DNA of 64,000 bases from Pontibacter rufus (GCF_015694705.1 NZ_JADQDR010000012.1:1-64000); one strand, 5' to 3'; shown: positions 32,994-42,181, numbered from the stretch's first letter. Notes: generated by a model from the letters alone, not told the origin. A program made the numbers and translations.

Positions 32994-35801
32994 TTACAAC
33001 TTCCCTTTCAAAAACCGTGCAGTGTCATTCCCTTCCAATTTCACCAGCTCCTCGGGAGTGCCTTCGAAGAGCAGGTGGCCGCCGTTGGTGCCGCCTTCCG
33101 GGCCAAGGTCGATGATCCAGTCTGCTGATTTGATGATGTCCATGTTGTGCTCGATGATGACGACGGTATTGCCGTTCTCGATGAGCGCGTTGATGGAGGT
33201 GAGCAGTTTGCTGATGTCGTGGAAGTGCAGGCCGGTGCTGGGCTCATCAAAGATAAAGAGGATATTTTCCTGGTGCGGCTGCGCACCTTTGGTCAGGAAC
33301 GAGGCCAGTTTTACGCGCTGCGCCTCTCCTCCCGACAAAGTGTTGCTCGATTGCCCCAGCCGGATATAGCCCAGGCCTACGTCGTTCAACGGCTTCAGCT
33401 TTTCGATAATCTTGGCTTGATCGGCAAAAAAATCGATGCTGTCGGCAATGGTCATGTCCAGCACCTCGGCAATGCTTTTATCTTTATACTTGATGTCGAG
33501 CACATCCTGCTTGAAGCGCTGGCCATGGCAGCTTTCACAGGTCAGGTAGATGTCAGCCATAAACTGCATCTCAATTTTTACCTGTCCTTCGCCCTGGCAT
33601 ACTTCGCAACGGCCACCCTCAATGTTAAAGGAGAAATGCGACGGCTTAAAGCCTCTAGCCTTCGCCAGCGGTTGGTCGGCATACAGTGTCCGAATGGCAT
33701 CGTAGGCTTTTACATAGGTGACCGGGTTGGAGCGCGAGGATTTGCCAATAGGGTTCTGATCTACAAACTCGACATGCTGAATTTTACCATAATCGCCCGC
33801 CAGTTTGTCAAATTTACCGGTACTCTCAGAAGAACTGCCGTGCAGCTTCTGCATAGCCGGAGCCAGTATCTTCCGAATCAGGGTTGATTTGCCGGAGCCG
33901 CTTACGCCCGTTACCACCGTCATTACGCCAAGTGGCACTTTTACGGTCAGGTTTTTGAGGTTGTTCTCGCGGGCGCCGATAATCTCAATGGCGTTGCGCC
34001 ACTTGCGGCGTTGCGGCGGCACAGGTACCTCCATACGGCCACTCAGGTATTTGGCTGTATAAGTGTCCGTATGCTGCGTCATCTCCTCAAAAGTACCCTG
34101 AAACATCAGGTTACCGCCGCCAGAGCCGGCCTCTGGCCCGATATCGATGAGCTGATCGGCCGCTTTCATGATTTCTTCTTCGTGCTCCACCACAATCACC
34201 GTGTTGCCAATTTGCTGCAGCGAGCGCAGTACGCCAATCAGTTGCTCGGCATCTTTGGGGTGCAGCCCTATACTTGGCTCATCCAGGATATACATAGAAC
34301 CCACCAGCGCACTACCCAAAGAAGTAGCCAGGTTGATACGCTGGCTCTCGCCGCCTGAAAGTGTGTTGGACAGGCGGTTAAGTGTCAGATAGCCCAACCC
34401 CACGCGTAGCAGGTAACTTAGCCGGTTGGCCACTTCCGTTACCAGGCGTTCGGCCACATTCTGCTCGTGTTCGGTAAGTTCCAGGTTCTGGAAAAACGGC
34501 TGCACCTGCGTGAGCGGCATCAGCACCAGGTCGGTTATACTTTTGCCGTTTACTTTTACATAAGCTGCGTCTTTGCGCAGGCGTGATCCTTTGCAGTCAG
34601 GACACACGGTGCGGCCACGGTAGCGCGACAACATGACGCGGTATTGAATTTTATGCGTTTGCGCCTGTATGTGCCTGAAAAAGTCGTTGAGACCCTCGAA
34701 ATATTTATTACCCGTCCAGAGTAGTTCCTGTTCGGTCTCCGTCAGTTCGTTGTAAGGGCGGTGAATGGGAAAATCGAAACGGATACCGTTTTTGATAAGC
34801 GGCTGCAGCCACTCGTTCATTTTGTCGCTTCGCCACGGCGCGATGGCTCCTTCGTACACGGTCAGGCTCTTGTCCGGTATCACCAAATCCGGGTCGATGC
34901 CGAGCACGCTGCCGAAGCCCTCGCAGGTCTGGCAGGCGCCGTACGGGTTGTTGAAGCTGAAGAAGTTGACCGATGGCTCTTCGAATACGATTCCATCCAG
35001 CTCAAATTTATCGGAGAACACACGCTCCTGATCGTCGCCATACTTGACACGGCACGCACCCTGGCCTTCAAAAAAAGCCGTCTGCACCGAATCGGCAATG
35101 CGGAACTGCAGGTCTTCGTCGTTTTTGTAAACGACAGCCCGATCGACAAGTATAAAAAGCTCATTCCCCAATTCAGGCGCTTCCTGCGCCAGCAGCTCTT
35201 CTATGAAGTATACCTGCCCATCAGCGTAAATGCGCGAATAGCCTTTCTGCAAAAGCAAGTCCAGCTCTTTGTCCAGCGTACGATCCGGCTGCTGATGCAG
35301 GGGGGCCAGGATCATCACACGCGCTTCATTCTCCAGCGAAAAAATAAAGTTCACCACATCCGTCACCGTATCTTTCTGCACCACCTCGCCCGAAACCGGC
35401 GAAATCGTTTTGCCGATGCGTGCATAAAGTAGCTTCAGGTAATCATAAATCTCAGTGCTGGTGCCTACCGTGGAGCGGTTGTTCTTTATACTTACCTTCT
35501 GCTCGATGGCAATAGCCGGGCTGATGCCTTTGATGTAATCCACGTCAGGCTTGTCCATACGGCCCAGGAACTGGCGGGCGTAAGAACTAAGGCTTTCCAC
35601 GTACATGCGCTGCCCTTCGGCATACAGGGTATCGAAGGCCAGCGAGGATTTGCCCGAACCGGAAAGGCCGGTGACAACGATAAATTGGTTGCGGGGCAGC
35701 GCCACGCTCAGGTTTTTGAGGTTATGCACGCGGGCACCTTTGATGATGATGTTCTGGCGCGCGTCGAGTTCGTCGAGGTTATAATCAGGAATGTATGCCA
35801 T
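32994..35801 (-). CDS. uvrA: Excinuclease ABC subunit A
   Basis: A 935-residue damage-recognition ATPase of nucleotide excision repair. Two ABC ATPase modules are complete: Walker A GLSGSGKSSLAFD and GVSGSGKSTLIRK, signatures LSGGESQRINLA and LSGGEAQRVKLA. Zinc fingers show as CPDCKGSRL, CEVCQGEGQ and CESCHGQRF. The ATG at 35801 starts MAYIPDYNLDELDARQNIII and is preferred to one 17 codons upstream. uvrB is not in the window. Confidence 0.97.
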   Translation of the reverse strand: MAYIPDYNLDELDARQNIIIKGARVHNLKNLSVALPRNQFIVVTGLSGSGKSSLAFDTLYAEGQRMYVESLSSYARQFLGRMDKPDVDYIKGISPAIAIEQKVSIKNNRSTVGTSTEIYDYLKLLYARIGKTISPVSGEVVQKDTVTDVVNFIFSLENEARVMILAPLHQQPDRTLDKELDLLLQKGYSRIYADGQVYFIEELLAQEAPELGNELFILVDRAVVYKNDEDLQFRIADSVQTAFFEGQGACRVKYGDDQERVFSDKFELDGIVFEEPSVNFFSFNNPYGACQTCEGFGSVLGIDPDLVIPDKSLTVYEGAIAPWRSDKMNEWLQPLIKNGIRFDFPIHRPYNELTETEQELLWTGNKYFEGLNDFFRHIQAQTHKIQYRVMLSRYRGRTVCPDCKGSRLRKDAAYVKVNGKSITDLVLMPLTQVQPFFQNLELTEHEQNVAERLVTEVANRLSYLLRVGLGYLTLNRLSNTLSGGESQRINLATSLGSALVGSMYILDEPSIGLHPKDAEQLIGVLRSLQQIGNTVIVVEHEEEIMKAADQLIDIGPEAGSGGGNLMFQGTFEEMTQHTDTYTAKYLSGRMEVPVPPQRRKWRNAIEIIGARENNLKNLTVKVPLGVMTVVTGVSGSGKSTLIRKILAPAMQKLHGSSSESTGKFDKLAGDYGKIQHVEFVDQNPIGKSSRSNPVTYVKAYDAIRTLYADQPLAKARGFKPSHFSFNIEGGRCEVCQGEGQVKIEMQFMADIYLTCESCHGQRFKQDVLDIKYKDKSIAEVLDMTIADSIDFFADQAKIIEKLKPLNDVGLGYIRLGQSSNTLSGGEAQRVKLASFLTKGAQPHQENILFIFDEPSTGLHFHDISKLLTSINALIENGNTVVIIEHNMDIIKSADWIIDLGPEGGTNGGHLLFEGTPEELVKLEGNDTARFLKGKL

Positions 35802-36189
35802 ATAGACGGCGGCTGGCTGCAGCGGCTGCTTATACTTGCAGCGGCGCCACAAAGGCCTGTTTTTCGGTTTTGATGAAGATGTAAAGTTACGAATAGCTAA
35901 GCGCTTTAAGAAGCAGTTTGTTATACCTGCTTTCTCAGGAGAAGCACATCAGGTTATAACACGCGCCAGGCGCAATTGGTTTAGCTGTTTCCGGGATGAT
36001 AGAATAGCTATTTATACAATAGCAACAGCGCTCGCTTCCGCCCGGAACAACAGCATAAAGGCAAACCGCGCCTGTTCTCCGTCTGAATTCTATCTCTCTA
36101 CCAAAGTCTGCTGCGTATAAACTTATCTGCTGCTGCCTTTTACCCGTATGTATGGTGGACGCATTTATCTAAAAATAAAACTTTATTTT

Positions 36190-36312
36190 ATGGGAAAAGG
36201 AGATAGAAAATCAAGAAAAGGCAAAATCACGAAGGGAACTTACGGCAACAGGCGCCCGCACAAAGCCAATAAAGCTAAAGAGCAAACCGAAACTAAAGAG
36301 GCTGCTAAGTAG
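36190..36312 (+). CDS. 30S ribosomal protein bTHX
   Basis: A 40-residue basic protein that starts MGKGDRKSRKGKITKGTYGN and continues RRPHKANKAKEQTE. This is the Thx family, a small peptide that sits in the head of the 30S subunit in Thermus and in Bacteroidetes. It is easily missed by gene callers. The start is the ATG at 36190 and the stop TAG at 36310-36312, with a terminator 30 bases later. Confidence 0.93.
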   Translation: MGKGDRKSRKGKITKGTYGNRRPHKANKAKEQTETKEAAK

Positions 36313-36341
36313 ATAGCCTGCATACACCTTTAAAAACAACA

Positions 36342-36378
36342 CAAAGCACCGTTCGTATCTGAACGGTGCTTTGTGTTT
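36342..36378 (+). terminator. Terminator of the bTHX gene
   Basis: The stem AAAGCACCGTTC/GAACGGTGCTTT has a 6-base loop and is followed by GTGTTTTAT. Confidence 0.85.
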
Positions 36379-36456
36379 TATACCTGATGTAGTTGATCGT
36401 TTTTCGTTAATCGTTTTTCAGGTTCGTGATACGTAGCACCTACCTGCAGACTGCAT

Positions 36457-37728
36457 TTAAGCGGTTTCCAGTTCGGGGGTAATATCCAGGCTGCGCAGTT
36501 TGTCGGCTTTAAAAGCAGTAACGCCTACCACCAGAATCGTCATAATGCCGCCAAAAACCACTGAGGTGACCGTACCCATCAGCTTGGCCGCAAAACCTGA
36601 CTCAAACGCGCCTATCTCGTTGGAGGAACCGACAAAAATATTATTTACCGACGACACCCGGCCTTTCATGTACTCAGGCGTGAGGGTATGAATAAGGGTA
36701 TTCCGAATGATAACACTGATGCTGTCGAAGCCACCGCTGAGAGCCAGCAGCAGCAGCGAAAACCAGAAGTTGGTAGAAAGTCCAAATAAAATAATGCACA
36801 CACCAAAACCCGCCACGCACCAGAGCATCTTCTTCCCGGCATTCACCGAAATCGGGTAGTAAGCCATGATAAGGGCCATCAGCACAGAACCGACAGCAGG
36901 CGCAGCACGCAAAAAGCCAAGTCCCTCGGGTCCGGTTTCCAGTATTTCGGAAGCGAAGATGGGCAGCAGCGCCACTGCGCCGCCAAACAGCACCGCAAAC
37001 AAGTCCAGCGAAATAGCGCTCAGGATTACCTGGTTATTGAACACGAACTTTATACCCGACCGCAGGCTTTCCATCATACTTTGCGGGTTAATGTTTTCCG
37101 GCAGCGGCCTGGAAGCGATAAAGGCAAACGACAGCAGCGACAGCAGCACGAGTGTGGCATCGGTGCTGTAAGCGGCTGTTACCCCGAAAAAGCCATAAAT
37201 CAGTCCGCCAATGGCCGGGCCGACGAGCGAGGCAGTCTGCCAGGTGGTACTGCTCCAGGTGATGGCGTTGGCGTACAGTTGCTTGCCGGCCACCAGCTGC
37301 GGCATAAAAGAGAACACCGCCGGGCCCATAAAGCCACGGGCAATGCCGCTTACAAAAATTACTCCGTAAATGGGCAGCGCTCCCAGGTGATCGAGTGCAT
37401 GGCTGATATTGAGCGTAAACGCCAGCAGTGTGAGCGAACAGCATAACAGCGCCGTTACAGTTACTATAATTATTTTCTTGCGTGCCACTATATCGGCCAG
37501 GTAGCCGGCGTAAAGCGATACCACAATAGACGGAATGGCCTCGGCCAGCCCCATCAGGCCCAGCGATAAAGGGTCTTTGGTGATATCGTAAATCTGCCAG
37601 CCTACAATGACAGCCTGGATCTGCATGGCCAGTGTAATGCAGAGCCGCGCCGAAATGTACAACCGGAAATCAGGTATACGCAGCACCGCGTACGGATCAT
37701 GCCTGGGTGCCGGATTAGTGCTGCTCAT
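36457..37728 (-). CDS. MFS exporter (EntS-like)
   Basis: A 423-residue major facilitator protein with 12 predicted membrane segments. The first loop AGYLADIVARKK is the MFS motif A region, and the overall pattern (including the HDPYAVLRIPDFRLYISARL start) resembles the MFS_3/EntS group, which includes enterobactin exporters and drug exporters. The substrate is not predictable and no siderophore genes are nearby. It is transcribed alone. Confidence 0.9.
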   Translation of the reverse strand: MSSTNPAPRHDPYAVLRIPDFRLYISARLCITLAMQIQAVIVGWQIYDITKDPLSLGLMGLAEAIPSIVVSLYAGYLADIVARKKIIIVTVTALLCCSLTLLAFTLNISHALDHLGALPIYGVIFVSGIARGFMGPAVFSFMPQLVAGKQLYANAITWSSTTWQTASLVGPAIGGLIYGFFGVTAAYSTDATLVLLSLLSFAFIASRPLPENINPQSMMESLRSGIKFVFNNQVILSAISLDLFAVLFGGAVALLPIFASEILETGPEGLGFLRAAPAVGSVLMALIMAYYPISVNAGKKMLWCVAGFGVCIILFGLSTNFWFSLLLLALSGGFDSISVIIRNTLIHTLTPEYMKGRVSSVNNIFVGSSNEIGAFESGFAAKLMGTVTSVVFGGIMTILVVGVTAFKADKLRSLDITPELETA

Positions 37729-38215
37729 AGCTTTGTCTGCTTGTTTTATACTTCTGCCGCAAAGCTACGCCAAACTGCAATTTCCAACAGCATGGCCGCC
37801 TCAAAATAAACTATAAACCACCTGGCAGCGTTGTTACCAGGAGCCATACTTCTGCGTTGCAGTCTTGCGATTTATACTTATGCTTCAGGTTAACAGTCTG
37901 ATTCCGGTATAAAATCCGGCATAAACTATTTTACGCTTAATGCTTAAATTTAAGGCTTGGCTGCAACACAAATTTACCTTAAGAAGTATACATTTTTTAG
38001 AAACAATTACACCAGTTTAAGGCCGCCGCATTCCTGTTCCAGCCTGACATTTACTCCATTGTAATGGTTTCATTATGTTTTTGTGATGGTTTCGGCCCAC
38101 ATATTGCGCTATTATTAACTATACTTTGTGAAACAAACGCAAGTGCCCGGGATGCGTATCCTGTGGGACTATAAGACGTTTATTGACCGATTTTTTATTT
38201 AACACGCATCATTTT
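37729..38215. other. Spacer upstream of a small hypothetical gene
   Basis: About 490 bases with TATACTT/AAGTATA words near 37746, 37873, 37985 and 38119. No gene or clear hairpin is seen. Confidence 0.4.
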
Positions 38216-38560
38216 ATGAGAAGACTTGACATCCGTAACCTGCTGGAGAACATTGAAAAAAAGGTGAACCAGCATGAGATAACTACTGACACAGATGTAA
38301 CTAACCTGATTAATTCAGAAATTAACGCAGCCATTAACCTGAAGTATAAAAAAGAAAATACAGCCGATGTAAACGATGCTGCCCTGCAGAATGTGTCCTG
38401 CACCACACTGGAGTGCTACCTGGATCACCTTAAATCGGTAGAACAGAAGCTGCAGCGCCCTTATAGCATTACGGCGCAGGGCAATGCGGTGGAGGAGCGC
38501 GACATTAACCGCCGCCTGCTGCTCATCCTGAACCGGCTGAAAGGCTACAGCAGAAAGTAA
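38216..38560 (+). CDS. Small cytoplasmic hypothetical protein
   Basis: A 114-residue, mostly helical, charged protein with no signal or membrane segment. The ATG at 38216 (MRRLDIRNLLENIEKKV) is used instead of an upstream TTG. Its own strong terminator 30 bases after the stop codon supports a monocistronic real gene. No family is recognised. Confidence 0.7.
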   Translation: MRRLDIRNLLENIEKKVNQHEITTDTDVTNLINSEINAAINLKYKKENTADVNDAALQNVSCTTLECYLDHLKSVEQKLQRPYSITAQGNAVEERDINRRLLLILNRLKGYSRK

Positions 38561-38590
38561 AAGCCACAACGGCCGGCTTATTATCAATTC

Positions 38591-38632
38591 ATCCTTCGAT
38601 AAGTTTCAACAACTCTGTCGAAGGATTTTTTT
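38591..38632 (+). terminator. Rho-independent terminator
   Basis: The stem ATCCTTCGA/TCGAAGGAT with an 18-base loop is followed by a run of seven T. Confidence 0.82.
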
Positions 38633-38839
38633 ATGGCCCTGCGACACATCCTGCTTTCCTGTTGTTCTGCTTTCATCTTGGAGCATACATGAGGCAAGCT
38701 TGCAGTTTGGGTAAGTATAGCAGAAGCAAGTATAAAATATGTCACACGCCAGTTAAACCTGTGCCGAAGCATTTCGGGAAATTTGAAGCAGGTAAAAACT
38801 TGTGCCCTGAACCATAGCGCTTACAGGTGATGTTTATCA

Positions 38840-38870
38840 TTTTTAAGCTGCCGCCGCTTCGCTACCTTTG
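38840..38870 (+). promoter_or_regulatory. Promoter of the truncated globin gene
   Basis: TTTT (38840-38843), 19 bases, then TACCTTTG (38863-38870). The same two boxes with the same spacing precede the HU gene at 41691-41721. The globin ATG is 62 bases downstream of the -7 box. Confidence 0.65.
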
Positions 38871-38931
38871 CCATACTTAAACAGTGTTTAGCTACAAGCA
38901 GGACATTAGCATAAAGCAGCAGGAATTTGAT

Positions 38932-39312
38932 ATGAAAAAAGACATAGAAAACGAGGCAGACATAAAGCTGCTGGTAGATACTTTTTATGACAGCGTGAAC
39001 CAGGACGAGCTTTTATCGCCTGTGTTCAACGGTTTTGCGCAGGTAAACTGGGCGCACCACCTGCCTGTGATGTATAATTTCTGGAGTTCGGTGCTGTTTG
39101 GCACGATGGCGTACAAAGGCCAGCCATTCCCCAAGCACCTGCGCCTGCCCATAACCCAGCAGCATTTCAGCCGCTGGGTAAGCCTGTTTACGCAAACAGT
39201 TAACAGCTTATTTGAAGGCGCCAAAGCCGAAGAAACCAAACAGAAAGCCACCAGCATTGCCCGTATATTCCAGATGAAGCTGGGCCTGTTCAGCACTATA
39301 CCTGCGCAATAG
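38932..39312 (+). CDS. Group III truncated hemoglobin
   Basis: A 126-residue heme protein. The LLVDTFYDSVNQDELLSPVF start, WAHHLPVMYNFWSSVLFG and the proximal-His segment ITQQHFSRWV match group III truncated globins, which may bind O2, NO or peroxide. The ATG at 38932 is used because a GTG-started frame 16 codons longer has no support. It is monocistronic, with a promoter and a weak terminator. The physiological ligand is unknown. Confidence 0.9.
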   Translation: MKKDIENEADIKLLVDTFYDSVNQDELLSPVFNGFAQVNWAHHLPVMYNFWSSVLFGTMAYKGQPFPKHLRLPITQQHFSRWVSLFTQTVNSLFEGAKAEETKQKATSIARIFQMKLGLFSTIPAQ

Positions 39313-39809
39313 CAGCAGGCTTTTATACCTGTCGCTTATACTTAAACACGCAGCAACTGCTGCTGCTTTACGCCGGATACACAAACATTTGCCGCGGCAA
39401 AAGTTTTTTTTGGCAGATTGGCTTTATTTTTGTTCCTTTCCTTATAATTAATTCAATAAAGTATTTTGCTAATCGGATCCCGGCCTGAGGCGCTTTTTGC
39501 TGGGTGGCTTGATATTTGTGCCGCTATACCTGCAGCAGGCCTGGTGCATACGTTGCCAATATTTTTTTAGTACTGAAGGCTGAACTACATCCTGGTTCGT
39601 ATGTGATTTAGCTTTAAACGCTGCAACGTAAGAATTGCCGGACAGCATACAGCACACTTCAGATTTTTTTTCGGAATGGCGGCGCTAACTGTTGCACAAG
39701 CGAAATGCATTTTCTACATTTGATTTACACTTCTTTAAAATATTTGTTTTAAAAGCTAAACGCAACAATATGATATAAAGCTTTACGTTACCCTTAATGT
39801 AGCTTTACG
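39313..39809. other. Spacer between the globin and sigma factor genes
   Basis: About 500 AT-rich bases. Apart from the possible terminator at 39388-39411, TATTTTTG near 39425 resembles a -7 element. No gene is supported. Confidence 0.4.
39388..39411 (+). terminator. Possible terminator of the globin gene
   Basis: The palindrome TTTGCCGCGGCAAA is followed by AG and eight T. The stem is short (about 5 bp with a 4-base loop), so confidence is modest. Confidence 0.45.
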
Positions 39810-40412
39810 ATGAATAAAACTACCCAGCTGAGCGACTCCGCTTTGGTTTCGCTTTACATCGCAGGTAATGAAAATGCGTTTGAACAGCTAGTAAACCGAC
39901 ACAAAAACAAAGTCTTTACAACCATTTTACTGATTGTAAAGGATACCTATACCGCTGAAGACCTGATGCAGGACGCTTTTATTAAAGCTGTCCATACAAT
40001 GAAGGGCGGCCGGTATAACGAAGAAGGCAAGTTTTCTTCCTGGATCTGCCGCATCGCGCATAATCTGGCGATCGACTTTTTCCGTAAAGAGAAACGTAGC
40101 CCGATGATCACGCTGGAAGACGGCAGCAATGTGTTTAATACTTTATCTTTTTCAGAAGACTCGGCTGAGTCGCTGCAGATAAGAGAAGACACGCATGCCC
40201 GCCTGCGCGAGCTTATCCAGGCGTTGCCCCAGACGCAACGCGAGGTGCTGATGATGCGGCATTATGCCGACATGAGCTTTCAGGAGATAGCTGAGGCAAC
40301 CGGGGTGAGCATCAACACTGCTTTAGGTCGTATGCGCTATGCGCTTATCAACCTTCGGAAGAAGATGCAATACAACGATATAACCTATGATAAAAACCTC
40401 TACTCAGAATGA
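39810..40412 (+). CDS. ECF-type RNA polymerase sigma factor
   Basis: A 200-residue sigma-70 family protein. Region 2 reads YTAEDLMQDAFIKAVHTM with the -10-binding helix, and region 4 has the helix-turn-helix MSFQEIAEATGVSINTALGRMRYA. It directs RNA polymerase to a specific set of promoters. The next gene overlaps its 3' end by 26 bases, the usual place for a regulator of the sigma factor. The signal is unknown. Confidence 0.93.
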   Translation: MNKTTQLSDSALVSLYIAGNENAFEQLVNRHKNKVFTTILLIVKDTYTAEDLMQDAFIKAVHTMKGGRYNEEGKFSSWICRIAHNLAIDFFRKEKRSPMITLEDGSNVFNTLSFSEDSAESLQIREDTHARLRELIQALPQTQREVLMMRHYADMSFQEIAEATGVSINTALGRMRYALINLRKKMQYNDITYDKNLYSE

Positions 40413-40617
40413 GCTGATCCAGTATGTGTACGATGAGTTGGCAGACGATGCCCGCATGCAACTGGAAGCAGTATTGATGCAGGACAACGAGCTGGCCGAA
40501 ACCTGCTCCGAACTGCTGGAGATGCAGTTTTTGCTTCAGAATGCGGTAAAATCGCCAGGTGAACGCGCTATCAGCAATATTTTAAATTACTCCAAAAGCT
40601 TAAGTTTGCAGTCTTAA
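40387..40617 (+). CDS. Small protein coupled to the sigma factor (possible anti-sigma)
   Basis: A 76-residue acidic, helical protein overlapping the sigma gene by 26 bases in another frame, so translation is probably coupled. It has a zinc-finger-like position for an anti-sigma N-terminus (QYVYDELADDARMQLEAVLM) but lacks the HxxxCxxC metal motif, and there is no membrane segment. It may be a soluble zincless anti-sigma factor; that is inference from position. Its last codons lie inside the terminator hairpin. Confidence 0.7.
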   Translation: MIKTSTQNELIQYVYDELADDARMQLEAVLMQDNELAETCSELLEMQFLLQNAVKSPGERAISNILNYSKSLSLQS

Positions 40618-40637
40618 CCGGCTGCAAACTTTTTTTA
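40604..40637 (+). terminator. Terminator overlapping a gene end and abutting nth
   Basis: The stem GTTTGCAG/CTGCAAAC with a 10-base loop includes the stop region of the 76-residue protein. The seven-T tail runs directly into the nth ATG at 40637, so nth needs a promoter inside the upstream gene or read-through. Confidence 0.82.
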
Positions 40638-41320
40638 TGCGCACAAAAGAACGTTACCGCCTCCTGATAGATTATTTTACGCAGAACTTTCCGGAACCGG
40701 AAACAGAGTTAGCTTATACGAACCCGTATGAACTGATTCTGGCTGTGGTGCTCAGCGCGCAATGCACCGACAAGCGCGTGAACATGGTTACGCCTGCCCT
40801 TTTTGAGGCCTTCCCCACACCGGAGCATCTGGCCGCCGCCACTTCCGACGACGTGCTGCCATACATTAAAAGCATCTCTTACCCCAACAACAAAGCCAGG
40901 CACCTCGCCGGACTGGGCAGGATGCTGGTAGAGCAATTTGGCTCAGAAGTGCCCAGCACAGTAGAGGAACTCGTGAAACTGCCCGGTGTAGGCCGCAAAA
41001 CGGCCAATGTAATTGTATCCGTTATCTGGAACCAGCCGGCCATGGCCGTAGATACGCACGTGTTCCGGGTAAGCAAGCGCCTGGGTTTGGTTTCTAAAAA
41101 AGCCAGAACACCGCTGGATGTAGAGAATGAATTGGTTGCCAACCTGCCCACAGAACTGATTGCCAAAGCGCACCACTGGCTCATACTACATGGCCGCTAC
41201 ATCTGCGTTGCCCGCCGCCCCAAGTGCGAAATCTGCCCACTCTCCCATTTCTGCGCTTTCTTCCAGAAGAACTTCCCCAACATTCCGGATGATCCGGAGA
41301 ACAAACTGAGCAGCCTGTAG
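40637..41320 (+). CDS. nth: Endonuclease III
   Basis: A 227-residue DNA glycosylase/AP lyase that removes oxidised pyrimidines. The helix-hairpin-helix LPGVGRKTANVI carries the catalytic Lys (K121) and D139 follows in AVDTHVFRV. The 4Fe-4S cluster Cys are C190, C197, C200 and C206 (C-x6-C-x2-C-x5-C). The start lies at the end of a terminator T-run. A long stem-loop follows 80 bases after the stop codon. Confidence 0.96.
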   Translation: MRTKERYRLLIDYFTQNFPEPETELAYTNPYELILAVVLSAQCTDKRVNMVTPALFEAFPTPEHLAAATSDDVLPYIKSISYPNNKARHLAGLGRMLVEQFGSEVPSTVEELVKLPGVGRKTANVIVSVIWNQPAMAVDTHVFRVSKRLGLVSKKARTPLDVENELVANLPTELIAKAHHWLILHGRYICVARRPKCEICPLSHFCAFFQKNFPNIPDDPENKLSSL

Positions 41321-41400
41321 ATAAGCCTTCAAGTATAGATTTATACCTAAAACCACATAGTGCACCAGTATCAGTAGCTGCAATAATTAATAAAACCATG

Positions 41401-41437
41401 TATGAAACAACGGCTATTCATTAGCCGTTGTTTCATA
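41401..41437 (+). terminator. Stem-loop after nth
   Basis: A perfect 16-bp stem TATGAAACAACGGCTA/TAGCCGTTGTTTCATA with a 5-base loop. The T-tract after it is short (TTTCATACTC lies within the stem), so it may act in both directions or stabilise the 3' end. Confidence 0.6.
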
Positions 41438-41690
41438 CTCTTGTAGCCCGGAGTTGCTCCTAAATATCACCTCCCTGGCACAGGCTCTGAAGCCTGCTCC
41501 CCCTGACAATTATGGTTTTATGGCAAGCTAATGGGCAACTTAGTGCCGAAGAAAAATGCCTGCCGTCCTGTTAAAATATAAACCTCCGGCGGGCGTTAGA
41601 GAGGCAGAACGGGCAACACAGGCACTACAAAGTCCATGCGGCGGTACGTAAAAGTTTAATGCTCAAGGGGTAATAATTTAGCAGCAAAGC
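41438..41690. other. Spacer between nth and the HU gene
   Basis: About 250 bases beyond the nth stem-loop, with no gene seen. Confidence 0.4.
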
Positions 41691-41721
41691 TTTTACTTAT
41701 CGAAAAGTCAGGTTACCTTTG
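41691..41721 (+). promoter_or_regulatory. Promoter of the HU-TPR-bS22-rng cluster
   Basis: TTTT (41691-41694), 19 bases, then TACCTTTG (41714-41721), a full -7 match. The GTG start of HU is about 90 bases further on, leaving a long leader. Confidence 0.68.
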
Positions 41722-41731
41722 TGCCCCGAAA

Positions 41732-41759
41732 ATCAGGAAATCAAAGCGCGTTTCCTGAT
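41732..41759 (+). other. Hairpin in the HU leader
   Basis: ATCAGGAAA (41732-41740) pairs with TTTCCTGAT (41751-41759) across a 10-base loop, followed by GCTTTTAAAGG. An AAAGGAG with an ATG-TAA start-stop (41774-41779) follows. It could be an attenuator or a protein-binding site for HU. Confidence 0.45.
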
Positions 41760-41810
41760 GCTTTTAAAGGAGAATGTAACTTATTATTAAAATTATAAAA
41801 AACTAAACAA

Positions 41811-42116
41811 GTGACTAAAGCAGAAGTAATATCAGAGGTTGCTGACAAAACAGGAATCGATAAGGCGGATGTGCAGGCAACAGTAGAGGCTTTCTTCAAA
41901 GTGGTAAAAGACTCAATGGCCAACGGCAACAACATCTATGTGCGGGGTTTTGGCAGCTTTGTGAACAAGAAACGTGCGAAGAAAGTAGCCCGTAACATCT
42001 CCAAGAATACCTCTATCATTATTGATGAGCATTTTATTCCAAGCTTCAAGCCATCTAAAACCTTTATCCAGAAGATCAAAAACAGTAAAAAAATCAAAGA
42101 ATTAGCGCATTCCTAA
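41811..42116 (+). CDS. HU/IHF family DNA-binding protein
   Basis: A 101-residue DNA-bending protein (start GTG). The fold is clear: VTKAEVISEVADKTGIDKAD, then IYVRGFGSFVNKKRAKKVAR, then the arm region NISKNTSIIIDEHFIPSFKP. Family members wrap DNA and act in nucleoid structure, replication and recombination. GTG is the only sensible start. It is the first gene of a cluster that continues with a TPR protein, bS22 and rng. Confidence 0.93.
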   Translation: MTKAEVISEVADKTGIDKADVQATVEAFFKVVKDSMANGNNIYVRGFGSFVNKKRAKKVARNISKNTSIIIDEHFIPSFKPSKTFIQKIKNSKKIKELAHS

Positions 42117-42181
42117 TTCTTTTGTATCTTTGCGGTTCTAAATTTGTTAGTAGTTCATAAACAATTGCTTACGCAGAAAGA

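Noticed and set aside
33147-33887. A 246-codon plus-strand frame opposite uvrA
   Set aside because: It is the antisense shadow of uvrA, which is fully conserved on the minus strand; other long antisense frames (4680-5504, 34761-35432, 54063-54734, 60651-61088) are shadows for the same reason.
41766-41779. AAAGGAG plus ATG-TAA as a real leader peptide for HU
   Set aside because: The spacing from AAAGGAG to ATG is too short and Bacteroidetes rarely use Shine-Dalgarno sites; noted only as part of the leader.
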